The notes under the pieces were generated by a model. The model had not been told where the DNA came from. It was given only the letters and a program-made list of their open reading frames with translations, and ran no database searches. From Bacteroidota bacterium (GTDB taxonomy: Bacteria; Bacteroidota; Bacteroidia; Bacteroidales; Prolixibacteraceae), in the NCBI GenBank assembly GCA_023488865.1, contig JAMDDG010000120.1, positions 1-6,185 on the forward strand: DNA of 6,185 nt, written 5' to 3'. The translations under genes and the position numbers were made by a program. Shown here in pieces: positions 1-6,145 of this stretch. Position 1 is the stretch's first letter; each line of letters opens with the position of its first letter.

Positions 1-308
1 TAAACAGAGACTCCTGATCCTGAAAGGGCTTTAATATATTCCTCGGACAATTGGTAGTCGTATGAATCTTTTTGCCAAAGGTTAAATTTTTCGCTGTTCC
101 GGCGTACCTGGAAAATCCAGGGTTCATGGGTGGCACCGGCATCGGCAAAACCATCTCTGATCCATTTGGGCGTGTACCTGGCCAGGCCCTCATCCTGACT
201 TTGGGCGAATGACGTGAAAGTGCCGGTAAATACCTGCAACAAAATAAATATGGCAAGGTTATGCTGAATTTTACTGAAAATCTTATTGTACGTAGTCCGT
301 TTTTCCAT
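1..308 (-). CDS. Exported protein, N-terminal part only (possibly glycoside-hydrolase-like)
   Basis: This open frame starts at ATG 308-306 and runs off the left edge, giving 102 codons with no stop, so only the N-terminus is visible. Residues 1-17 are basic and polar (MEKRTTYNK...), followed by a hydrophobic core at about 18-34 and a likely signal peptidase I site after SFA (residue 35). The product is therefore probably periplasmic or secreted. The mature start contains an aromatic-rich stretch (YTPKWIRDGF at 45-54, HEPWIFQVRR at 61-70) and then a SEEYIKALSGSGVSV segment at 88-102. That last part resembles the first strand/helix of a TIM-barrel 'putative glycosyl hydrolase' (GHL6 or beta-galactosidase-like), but this is recalled resemblance and the diagnostic catalytic regions lie outside the window. 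It is 102 bp downstream of the DUF6807 gene on the same strand. The CDS call is strong; the family call is weak. Confidence 0.8.
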   Translation of the reverse strand, partial: MEKRTTYNKIFSKIQHNLAIFILLQVFTGTFTSFAQSQDEGLARYTPKWIRDGFADAGATHEPWIFQVRRNSEKFNLWQKDSYDYQLSEEYIKALSGSGVSV

Positions 309-410
309 CTTATAAGTTTTTGTGGGAGATTTTATAGATTCAAATTAATTATTTTAAAATACGACTCTCTTTTCCCTGATCTTCAAACTAATAACAAAGT
401 AAAATCAAAA
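309..410 (-). other. AT-rich intergenic gap before the exported-protein gene
   Basis: This 102-bp spacer is very AT-rich. It holds a perfect 12-bp palindrome, tattttaaaata (350-361), and on the minus strand a TTAATTTG (348-341) that is one base off the Bacteroidota -7 consensus TAnnTTTG and lies about 33 nt before the start at 308. I see no matching TTTG about 20 bp further upstream, so a promoter for the exported-protein gene is possible but unproven. The ATG has an A-rich leader (AACTTATAAG) and no Shine-Dalgarno, as expected for Bacteroidota. Confidence 0.3.
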
Positions 411-419
411 TTATTTTAC
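399..419 (-). terminator. Weak hairpin over the DUF6807 stop codon
   Basis: A perfect 7-bp inverted repeat, gtaaaat / attttac, surrounds a 7-nt loop. It overlaps the DUF6807 stop codon (413-411). On the minus-strand transcript it is followed by a U-rich stretch (UUUGUUAUUAGUUUG). Only one of the seven pairs is G-C, so the fold is weak. It could be an inefficient terminator or mRNA 3' end between the lipoprotein gene and the exported-protein gene, or chance in AT-rich DNA. Confidence 0.2.
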
Positions 420-1358
420 CCCCATCTTTTCATATTCAGCCTTTATCTCTTGTATATCCATATCCTTTGAACTTCCGTTATGGACAATAACACGATAATG
501 CAATACAGTTGATTTGTCCACAGTTAATTCCGTCCTTATTTTCCCTGGGAAAACAATATTTTGCATACTGGATTTGTTCCTCAAGATCCAGGGTTCCGGA
601 TAATTTGGGGTAGATGGATGACATAACACGGTAAGGCCATTTAATTCACGATGTTTCCCAAAAGGGGCAGAGAAATCCATCCATGAACCAGCCTTAATTT
701 GAAGGGTTTGCGGCACAACCTGTCCTTTTTCCGAAGTAAAGAGCATGTTCTCTGGAAGTTTAATCCGGGCACAGAACCCACCATAACCTTTTTCGTCATT
801 TGCTCCACCAATACTTACTCCCGGAACCAATGCCCTCAAATCAATTTCAAAATCAATGGCCCGGATTCCTGACTTTAGCTGGTGAACAATGATAGTTGTA
901 TGCTCACGAACAAATGGTTGATCATGTTGAAACTGCGAAGATTTCCATAAAACGCGCAAACTTAGTTGCGCGGAACCTTTCTTTACATCCGTTTTCAAAT
1001 CCACAACATCCTGTGAAATATTTTCCATAATCCATCCATCCCCCACGCTTTCATTATTCACGTAAATCTGATGCCACGCCCAGAATATTCCCCGGTGGTA
1101 TGGATGATCAGAAGGAAACTCTTCTGTAAGTGTATCGCCTTCAAGGGAAAATAGCGGATGCAGATAATTATTGAAGTAATTAACTCCGTCCGGTGTTTTG
1201 GGTTCTTTTTGATAGAAAAATACAGGTTGCTTATTTTCATAAAGGACAACACCTTGCGGGGTTTTCTCAAAATCAAACGTTGGATTAAACTTTGTACTGC
1301 ACCCCACAAAAACGATCAGGATAAGGAACAAAATAAATGTCTTGAATTTTAAATTCAT
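411..1358 (-). CDS. DUF6807 family lipoprotein (often mislabelled 'methane oxygenase PmoA')
   Basis: This encodes 315 residues. A type II signal peptide covers residues 1-19 (basic MNLKFK, then a hydrophobic run) and ends in the lipobox-like FVGC, so Cys20 should be lipidated and the protein anchored in the cell envelope. The family call rests on the block at 65-96, YLHPLFSLEGD...FPSDHPYHRGIFWAWH. It carries His67, Asp84, His85, His88 and Arg89, the conserved histidine-rich core I associate with DUF6807. A long C-terminal beta-rich region follows, including FCARIKLPE and the GKHRELNGLTVLCHP area. The biochemical role is unknown. The old Pfam label 'PmoA' does not imply methane oxidation: nothing here resembles the membrane-bound particulate methane monooxygenase subunit. 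The gene starts 18 bp after the acyltransferase stop and is surely cotranscribed with it. There is no Shine-Dalgarno; the leader is A/T-rich (TACACATTTT). The family usually sits near carbohydrate catabolism genes in Bacteroidota and Planctomycetota, which fits its neighbours. Confidence 0.85.
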   Translation of the reverse strand: MNLKFKTFILFLILIVFVGCSTKFNPTFDFEKTPQGVVLYENKQPVFFYQKEPKTPDGVNYFNNYLHPLFSLEGDTLTEEFPSDHPYHRGIFWAWHQIYVNNESVGDGWIMENISQDVVDLKTDVKKGSAQLSLRVLWKSSQFQHDQPFVREHTTIIVHQLKSGIRAIDFEIDLRALVPGVSIGGANDEKGYGGFCARIKLPENMLFTSEKGQVVPQTLQIKAGSWMDFSAPFGKHRELNGLTVLCHPSTPNYPEPWILRNKSSMQNIVFPGKIRTELTVDKSTVLHYRVIVHNGSSKDMDIQEIKAEYEKMGVK

Positions 1359-1376
1359 AAAATGTGTATAAGACTA

Positions 1377-2498
1377 TTAGATTTTTATAAAAATCCGGTT
1401 TTTATACAACCAATAACAAATGTACCACATTGATGCCCATGCGGTTAGGCTTGTCATTATATTAACTGTCAGATCCCCTCCCCAAAAAAACAATGCTTTG
1501 GTAAAGGGAACGAAGATTTTACTTACCAGACTGGCACCTCCAATTTCAAAAAAGAGGTAAATAAATATGCTGTTCATCCCAACAACTATAAAAGGTTTCG
1601 AACCTTTGGCAAATAACTTTTTCACATCAATTAACCAATAGAAAAAGCAGAGGGCCAGTATTGTCCATCCTCCACTGGCAAATACAAAAGAGGAAGTAGC
1701 AATCTTCTTTATGATTGGGGTGACATTCAAAAAATCGAGCGAGTAACCGATGAGTAAACCTGCCAGGCCTGCCATCAACATGATCTGGATTTTTTTTCTT
1801 ACAGGTCGTGCGCTCATCAGGAGTTGGCCGCAGAGCACTCCCCAAACGGTATGGGCAATGGTCGGGATGGCGTTTAGTGTTGCCCAGATACTTGCTTTAT
1901 CAACGCCCTCAATTTTATTATTTACCCATGCTCCAAGATTTTCATAAGCCACCCAGGGATGATTAAAACCTTCAATGGGGAAAAACCGGTAGGTAAGATC
2001 TGTCAACAGTAGAACAACCAAAGTAAAAATCAATTGAAAAGAGAAACTTTTTTTCATTATCAAAAAAGCTACCAGGTAAGTAACCGATAATTGGGCCAAC
2101 ACATCCTGAAGCCTGAAAACTATTTCACCCGGTTCGATACAATATACAGCCCATCCAAAAAACAACAGAAGAAATGAACGTTTAAACGCATGGTGCATAA
2201 TGGTTTTACCAGAATCTCCTTTTTTTGTTCTGTTTGCAACTGCAAATGGTAAAGCCACGCCTACAATAAACATAAAAAACGGTTGTATCAGGTCCCAAAA
2301 GTGCAACCCATTCCATTCATGATGTTCGAGTTGCTCACCAATAAATTGGATGATGCTACTGTTTTCAATTGATCTGATGTGACTGTAAAGACGGGTACTT
2401 TCGCCAATCAGGAGAAACATTGTAAATCCACGGAAGAAATCAACCGATGTAATCCTTTCTGCCATTACAGAATCAGGATTCTTTGCCATTTTATCCAT
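1377..2498 (-). CDS. DUF5009 / NagX-like multi-pass membrane acyltransferase (HGSNAT family)
   Basis: This 373-residue integral membrane protein has about ten hydrophobic segments (for example around 20-37, 70-90, 108-121, 133-147, 153-168, 212-229, 238-256, 268-290, 302-325 and 348-366). The N-terminal signature RITSVDFFRGFTM (15-27) and the block HHEWNGLHFWDLIQPFFMF (59-77), with His59/His60, Trp62, Asp69 and Pro73, are typical of the DUF5009/COG4299 family related to eukaryotic heparan-alpha-glucosaminide N-acetyltransferase. Further conserved-looking pieces are SGGW (275-278) and PFIVVGMNS (302-310). Relatives move an acetyl group from a cytoplasmic donor across the membrane to an amino-sugar or glycan acceptor; the acceptor here is unknown. 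ATG codons at residues 1, 4 and 12 all precede the signature, so the exact start is uncertain; I take the most upstream. It follows the SDR gene after 140 bp and precedes the lipoprotein gene by 18 bp. Confidence 0.87.
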   Translation of the reverse strand: MDKMAKNPDSVMAERITSVDFFRGFTMFLLIGESTRLYSHIRSIENSSIIQFIGEQLEHHEWNGLHFWDLIQPFFMFIVGVALPFAVANRTKKGDSGKTIMHHAFKRSFLLLFFGWAVYCIEPGEIVFRLQDVLAQLSVTYLVAFLIMKKSFSFQLIFTLVVLLLTDLTYRFFPIEGFNHPWVAYENLGAWVNNKIEGVDKASIWATLNAIPTIAHTVWGVLCGQLLMSARPVRKKIQIMLMAGLAGLLIGYSLDFLNVTPIIKKIATSSFVFASGGWTILALCFFYWLIDVKKLFAKGSKPFIVVGMNSIFIYLFFEIGGASLVSKIFVPFTKALFFWGGDLTVNIMTSLTAWASMWYICYWLYKNRIFIKI

Positions 2499-2638
2499 GC
2501 TTAGTCAGTTAAAATTGAAGTACTTTTATTTATATAAAATCTAACACCAATAAAAGCGCAGGTATTGTGATCCCAATGTTTGTGTATTGGCTTTTTCTTT
2601 ATTTAGCTTGAATTGGTGCATTGTAAATCCTTTTCTGG
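2499..2638 (-). other. 140-bp intergenic gap between the SDR and acyltransferase genes
   Basis: This is the largest break inside the gene string. The minus strand has no TTTG anywhere in it, so a canonical Bacteroidota TAnnTTTG / TTTG promoter is absent. It has AT-only dyads around 2524-2539 (ttttatttatataaaa) and a 5-bp inverted repeat at 2573-2590 (ccaat / attgg, 8-nt loop) with no U-tract on the minus transcript. Read-through from the SDR gene is therefore the simpler assumption. It also holds the doubtful small ORF listed separately. Confidence 0.4.
2541..2621 (-). CDS. Doubtful 26-codon small ORF
   Basis: ATG 2621-2619 to TAG 2543-2541 encodes MHQFKLNKEKANTQTLGSQY followed by LRFYWC. 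It begins just after the SDR stop, and a purine-rich AAAAGGA lies 6 nt before the ATG, a respectable ribosome-binding site for this locus. The peptide is basic and polar with an aromatic end, has no hydrophobic segment, and matches nothing I recognise. An ORF of this length is expected by chance in a 140-bp AT-rich gap, so I list it only because of the spacing and purine tract. Confidence 0.15.
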   Translation of the reverse strand: MHQFKLNKEKANTQTLGSQYLRFYWC

Positions 2639-3676
2639 TTAATATTTCCCATCCCTGACTTCGAAATGGGTAGGTTTGTTTAACAACCTGTTTTCGATGC
2701 TGATCCAGTTTGCAATCCATTGGATTATTTGTACAGGAGCAACCTTAGGCTTTCCGAATAAACCTTGCGAAAATCCGGCGTTGCTCAAAAGAGCTGTTGG
2801 CGCTTCCGCTCCATTAAATTTGGGCGTTTTACCGAAAATTTCACCAAATTCAAGAGCCACTTTTCTGACCGATAGCGTTTCAGGGCCAGTGAGGTTAATT
2901 ACCTGAGCCGGAGAACTGGAATACGACAAGGATTGCAACGACATGGCATTCATGTCGCCCTGCCAGATGATATTGAAATAACCCATCGACAAATCAACCA
3001 CTTCATCATTTTTAACTTTCGTAGCCACATCAACCAGGACTCCGTAGCGCATCTCTACTGAATAATTGAGGCGTATTAAGGAAACCGGCGTGCCGTATTT
3101 TAAGCTCCCATGTTCAAACATCCGTTCACGCCCCAAACAAGATTGGGCATACTCGCCAATGGCATCAGGCCGGTCTGTTTCTACCGAACCGCCAGATTCA
3201 ACCGGAACCAGCGGGTATACACATCCTGTTGAAAAGGCAACAATCCTGGAATCTTTGTAGTGTGCTGCAACCATGGCTGGCACGTAAGTATTCATTGCCC
3301 ATGTCAGGGAAAGGTTTCCTTCCGCCCCAAATTTCCTTCCGGCCAAAAAGATCACATTTTTTACTTTGGGCAAACTATTGATGAAATCCGGCTCAAGCAA
3401 ATCTCCCCTAATTGTTTCAATACCAAAGCTCTCAATTTGTTTTTGTTCCTGTTCGTTACTGAAGCGTGAAACACCGATTATACGCTTTGATACGCCTGCT
3501 TCGTCGCATGCCCTTTTGGCCATCCGGGCAATCGAGGGGCCGATCTTTCCGGCTATGCCCAGAAAAATGATATCACCATCAAGGGTTTTAAATAAATCAA
3601 CCACTTCTGCTGTTGGCCTGGAAAGAAGTTCTTCCAATTGTTGCTCGTTTTCTATTGTTTTAGGAAATTTTATCAT
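2639..3676 (-). CDS. Atypical NAD(P)-dependent epimerase/dehydratase (extended SDR) with YxxxC
   Basis: This 345-residue cytoplasmic protein has a Rossmann fold. The nucleotide-binding glycine motif GIAGKIG (40-46, GxxGxxG) follows strand DIIFL. GVSRF at 68-72 ends the second strand, where Arg71 instead of an acidic residue hints at NADP preference (inference). GDLLEP (91-96), VIFLAG (108-113) and AMNTYVPAMVAA (127-138) are standard SDR landmarks. The Ser/Thr of the active site is in AFSTGCVYP (147-155). Tyr176 is present in GEYAQSCLGRE (174-184), but the position of the catalytic Lys is Cys180. IRLNY (201-205) and VINLTGPETLSVRKVA near the C-terminus complete an extended-SDR plan. A roughly 30-residue extension precedes the fold. 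I believe YAQSC is a feature of an uncharacterised subfamily rather than damage, but cannot verify it. The reaction is unknown: epimerisation, oxidation or dehydration of a sugar derivative are all possible. The gene overlaps the M20 gene by 17 bp and has its own strong Shine-Dalgarno, which fixes the start. Confidence 0.85.
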   Translation of the reverse strand: MIKFPKTIENEQQLEELLSRPTAEVVDLFKTLDGDIIFLGIAGKIGPSIARMAKRACDEAGVSKRIIGVSRFSNEQEQKQIESFGIETIRGDLLEPDFINSLPKVKNVIFLAGRKFGAEGNLSLTWAMNTYVPAMVAAHYKDSRIVAFSTGCVYPLVPVESGGSVETDRPDAIGEYAQSCLGRERMFEHGSLKYGTPVSLIRLNYSVEMRYGVLVDVATKVKNDEVVDLSMGYFNIIWQGDMNAMSLQSLSYSSSPAQVINLTGPETLSVRKVALEFGEIFGKTPKFNGAEAPTALLSNAGFSQGLFGKPKVAPVQIIQWIANWISIENRLLNKPTHFEVRDGKY

Positions 3677-4805
3677 CGCTAATTCCTCCGGCTTTTAAAA
3701 TGATATTTTTATAAATTTCTACTGCTTCTTCAATTTTTGAAGTATAACAAAACTCATCTGTCTGGTGGGCCATTTCAGGTTGTCCCGGCCCCAAAATAAC
3801 AGTAGGAACTCCACCATATAATTGTTGCAGGACAGCTCCATCGGTCATATATGGCAGGGACTTTTGAAATACGCCCTTTTCAGGTTCGACCCCGCAAACA
3901 GAATACACTAATTGAACAAACGGTGCCGATTCGGATGAACTGACCGGCATGAGGTCAACCAGTTTCTCTATCAACACTTCTTCTCCCAGTTCCAGTGAAA
4001 GCCATTTCAGTATTTCTGAATGGATAATCTTGTCCGTTGAACGGATATCTACCGTAAATTCAGCATAGTCCGGAACTGAATTTATGTTTTTTCCACCATT
4101 GATCAGACCCACGTTGATGGTCGGAAAACCATGCAATTCGTCGCGATCTGCCTGGAATTTAAAATTTTCTATTTTGGTAATTGCCCTGGCTGCTTTATAA
4201 ATTGCATTATCGCCCAACACTGGCATGGAAGAGTGGGCCGTTTTCCCTGAGGTTGTGGCTTTTAGGTACAATGCACCTTTATGCCCGATGGCAGGAACAT
4301 TAGAAGTAGGTTCGCCTACAATGATCGCAGCGGCCTTGCCCAAATCGTACCCGCTTTCAGCTAAATGTTTCGCCCCGGCACATCCCGGTTCCTCGCCCGC
4401 AGTAAAGATGAGCCGGACTCCGCCCAAAGGAACAGACTCTTTAAATGCCTGAAGCGATGCAACTATCATTGCAGCAAGTCCGCCTTTCATGTCACTTGAC
4501 CCACGTCCGTAAATTTTACCATCCTTTATCGTTCCTGACAATGGGGCTTCTTTCCATTGTTTTTCCCAAAAAGGAACCGTATCAAAATGACCAGTTAAAA
4601 TAATTGGAGGGCTAAGACTGGTTAGACCCTTTTCTGCAATTACCGTTAACCGGTCTTTGTCCAATTGATTGTAACCAACCTCAAAACCGTTTTCAGATAG
4701 AAGTTTGCCAACAAATCTTGCGATTTCTCCCTCGTTTCCATCCGGGTTAACGGTGTTAAACGAAATGAGTTTTCTTGTCAGAGAAATTACATCTTCAAAA
4801 ATCAT
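3660..4805 (-). CDS. M20 family metallo-deacylase/peptidase (ArgE/DapE-like)
   Basis: This 381-residue enzyme has a full set of M20 active-site motifs. Predicted metal ligands and catalytic residues are His73 and Asp75 in GHFDTVP, the bridging Asp105 in GRGSSDMKGG, the base Glu138 and ligand Glu139 in TAGEEPG, Glu165 in VGEPT, and His347 in GPGQPEMAHQTDEF. The dimerisation (lid) domain lies at about 175-285, with HKGALYL and the conserved His191 in GKTAHSSMP. Length is normal for the family and no signal peptide is seen, so it acts in the cytoplasm. Members hydrolyse amide bonds of N-acyl amino acids, N-succinyl or N-acetyl diamino acids, or short peptides using two metal ions, usually zinc. 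Motifs do not separate these, and its position away from arginine or lysine genes argues for a dedicated catabolic deacylase rather than biosynthetic ArgE or DapE (inference). Its ATG overlaps the transporter stop as ATGA (4805-4802), so translation is probably coupled and the transported solute may be its substrate. Confidence 0.9.
   Translation of the reverse strand: MIFEDVISLTRKLISFNTVNPDGNEGEIARFVGKLLSENGFEVGYNQLDKDRLTVIAEKGLTSLSPPIILTGHFDTVPFWEKQWKEAPLSGTIKDGKIYGRGSSDMKGGLAAMIVASLQAFKESVPLGGVRLIFTAGEEPGCAGAKHLAESGYDLGKAAAIIVGEPTSNVPAIGHKGALYLKATTSGKTAHSSMPVLGDNAIYKAARAITKIENFKFQADRDELHGFPTINVGLINGGKNINSVPDYAEFTVDIRSTDKIIHSEILKWLSLELGEEVLIEKLVDLMPVSSSESAPFVQLVYSVCGVEPEKGVFQKSLPYMTDGAVLQQLYGGVPTVILGPGQPEMAHQTDEFCYTSKIEEAVEIYKNIILKAGGISDDKIS
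3684..3689 (-). promoter_or_regulatory. Strong Shine-Dalgarno (GGAGGA) for the SDR gene
   Basis: GGAGGA lies 7 nt before the SDR ATG (3676-3674), inside the last codons of the M20 gene, where it helps encode AGGISDD. It is a near-perfect anti-16S match, unlike every other start in the window, and decides the SDR start. Together with the 17-bp overlap it implies translation of the SDR by local re-initiation or independent entry. Confidence 0.75.
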
Positions 4806-6073
4806 GGTTGTGATATTTCTTTAAATTCGGATGTTTTAGGCAAAAATGAGACGATGATTGCACCGCTCAGAGCTAAACCTATAAGTAGCGTAAACCCAAC
4901 AGCATAGCTTTTTGTTGCATCGTTGTACAAAGCTCCCACCAACATTGGAAAAACCGACTCTGCTATCCCATCGGCAACCAAGATAATCCCCATCGTCCGG
5001 CCTAACGCCCTGACACCAAACAGATCAGCTGCCATTAAAGGGATGATCATGTAATTACCACCCAGGCCAATACCAAAAAGGACAGAAAAAAGATAGATAC
5101 GGCCCCAAAAATCAGGGATCATTAAAAGAGGAATTGAAACCGCAACCATCAAATAAATCAGAATCATGACATATTTGCGGTGGATGATATCAGCCAGCCA
5201 ACCCATCAATATCCTGCCTCCAAGGCTGATTAACAGGACTAACGACATAACATGGGCAGCTTCGGACTGGGTAAAATGCAGATCGTTCAAATAGTATTTT
5301 AAATGTTGGCTTATCCCGCCAACAGCCCCCATACAACTCATACTGCCTATAGCCAGAAGATAAAAATACGGATTTCCAAGTATATTTCTGATCGGCACCA
5401 TGGGCTCACTCTGTCCTTTATTTTCCGATTTAATCCGTGGTTCTTTTATAAACCAGGCCATTGGCACAGCAATCAGTACGATAAGAACTCCCAAAGCACC
5501 TAAAGCCAGGTGCCATCCAAATTCTTTTTCCAATCCGGCAGCAACCAATGGGACAATTGCACCGCCCACCCCGATACCTAAATAAGCAATACCCATGGCC
5601 TTCCCCCTGTTTTTATCGAACCCCCTGGAAACCAATACCTGGCAAGGTACCGGGCCTCCAAATATATAACCCAGGGCATTAAAAACCCAGAATAAATAAA
5701 ACATAGGCAATGAACCGGAAAAGCTTAATCCGACAAGTGAAACACCCATCATTAAAGACCCTGATATCATCAACCGTCGAGGCCCGTAACGGTCAATCAT
5801 CCATCCTGCAATGAATCCGAACAAAGGGCCAACAAGTAATTTCCCAACTGCATTCCCTGATGTCACCACAGTCCGGGACCATCCATATTCCCTGGTCATA
5901 AAATCGTAGAAGAATGGTAAGCCATAATAGGCTATCCCGACCAGGGCAAAAAGTGATAAAAATGCCGTTGCAACAATATAGGTTTGAGAACTTCGACCGG
6001 AAGATGACATTTTTGTTGAGGTTATTTTATTTACAGCCATAGTGATATTAAGAAAAGGAATTTCTATAAACAT
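4802..6073 (-). CDS. MFS transporter, oxalate/formate antiporter or monocarboxylate-like
   Basis: This 423-residue inner-membrane protein has the twelve-helix major facilitator pattern. The first helix and loop, GIAYYGLPFFYDFM...YGWSR (46-67), are the pattern I associate with the OFA/monocarboxylate branch. Motif A is clear between helices 2 and 3 (GWMIDRYGPRR, 90-100), with RGKAMGI (156-162), the glycine-rich GIGVGGAIVP (166-175), and the second-half copy GGRILMGWLADIIHRK (285-300). A polar central loop spans about 210-228. Relatives carry carboxylates such as oxalate, formate, pyruvate or lactate, so an acidic solute is likely but not proven. The start is uncertain: ATG at residues 1, 12 (6040-6038) and 22 (6010-6008) all precede the first helix at about 33. 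None has a Shine-Dalgarno; the third has the most A-rich leader (CCTCAACAAAA). It is the first complete gene of the string and its TGA overlaps the M20 start. Confidence 0.88.
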   Translation of the reverse strand: MFIEIPFLNITMAVNKITSTKMSSSGRSSQTYIVATAFLSLFALVGIAYYGLPFFYDFMTREYGWSRTVVTSGNAVGKLLVGPLFGFIAGWMIDRYGPRRLMISGSLMMGVSLVGLSFSGSLPMFYLFWVFNALGYIFGGPVPCQVLVSRGFDKNRGKAMGIAYLGIGVGGAIVPLVAAGLEKEFGWHLALGALGVLIVLIAVPMAWFIKEPRIKSENKGQSEPMVPIRNILGNPYFYLLAIGSMSCMGAVGGISQHLKYYLNDLHFTQSEAAHVMSLVLLISLGGRILMGWLADIIHRKYVMILIYLMVAVSIPLLMIPDFWGRIYLFSVLFGIGLGGNYMIIPLMAADLFGVRALGRTMGIILVADGIAESVFPMLVGALYNDATKSYAVGFTLLIGLALSGAIIVSFLPKTSEFKEISQP

Positions 6074-6131
6074 CAGGTATCAGTGCGATGCTACAAAGAA
6101 GTCTTGGCATATTTAATGTTTATAATAATTA

Positions 6132-6145
6132 TTTGATTGATCAAA
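6132..6145. promoter_or_regulatory. 14-bp inverted repeat, candidate operator upstream of the transporter
   Basis: tttgat-tg-atcaaa is a perfect 6-bp dyad with a 2-bp centre. It lies about 60 bp before the most upstream transporter ATG and beside an AT-rich stretch (6116-6131) that could hold promoter elements. Position and symmetry suit a dimeric repressor or activator site controlling the operon. No second copy was noticed in the window, and a canonical TAnnTTTG box is not evident next to it. On the minus strand it also overlaps the TGA of the possible upstream gene tail. Confidence 0.3.

Noticed and set aside
350..361. Perfect palindrome tattttaaaata as a regulator site
   Set aside because: It is made only of A and T within a very AT-rich spacer, where such palindromes are expected by chance.
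261..470. 69-codon plus-strand ORF across the gap and the DUF6807 3' end
   Set aside because: It is rich in Phe/Leu/Ile/Tyr simply because it reads AT-rich DNA, overlaps a supported gene and the exported-protein start, and has no recognisable motif.
411..1358. Methane oxidation role from the 'PmoA' family name
   Set aside because: The protein is a soluble-domain lipoprotein with a single N-terminal hydrophobic segment, and no other methane-oxidation gene is present.
2573..2590. Inverted repeat ccaat-N8-attgg as a terminator after the SDR gene
   Set aside because: It has only five pairs with an 8-nt loop, and the T-rich run follows on the plus strand, where there is no gene to terminate; on the minus transcript no U-tract follows.
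3366..3698. 110-codon plus-strand ORF opposite the SDR N-terminus
   Set aside because: It is antisense to a well-supported SDR with intact motifs. Its composition (Ser/Pro/Lys-rich, no domain) fits a shadow of the coding frame.
3660..4805. Calling the M20 gene argE or dapE
   Set aside because: The motifs are shared by the whole M20 deacylase group, and no arginine or lysine biosynthesis genes are adjacent, so a specific symbol would be unsupported.
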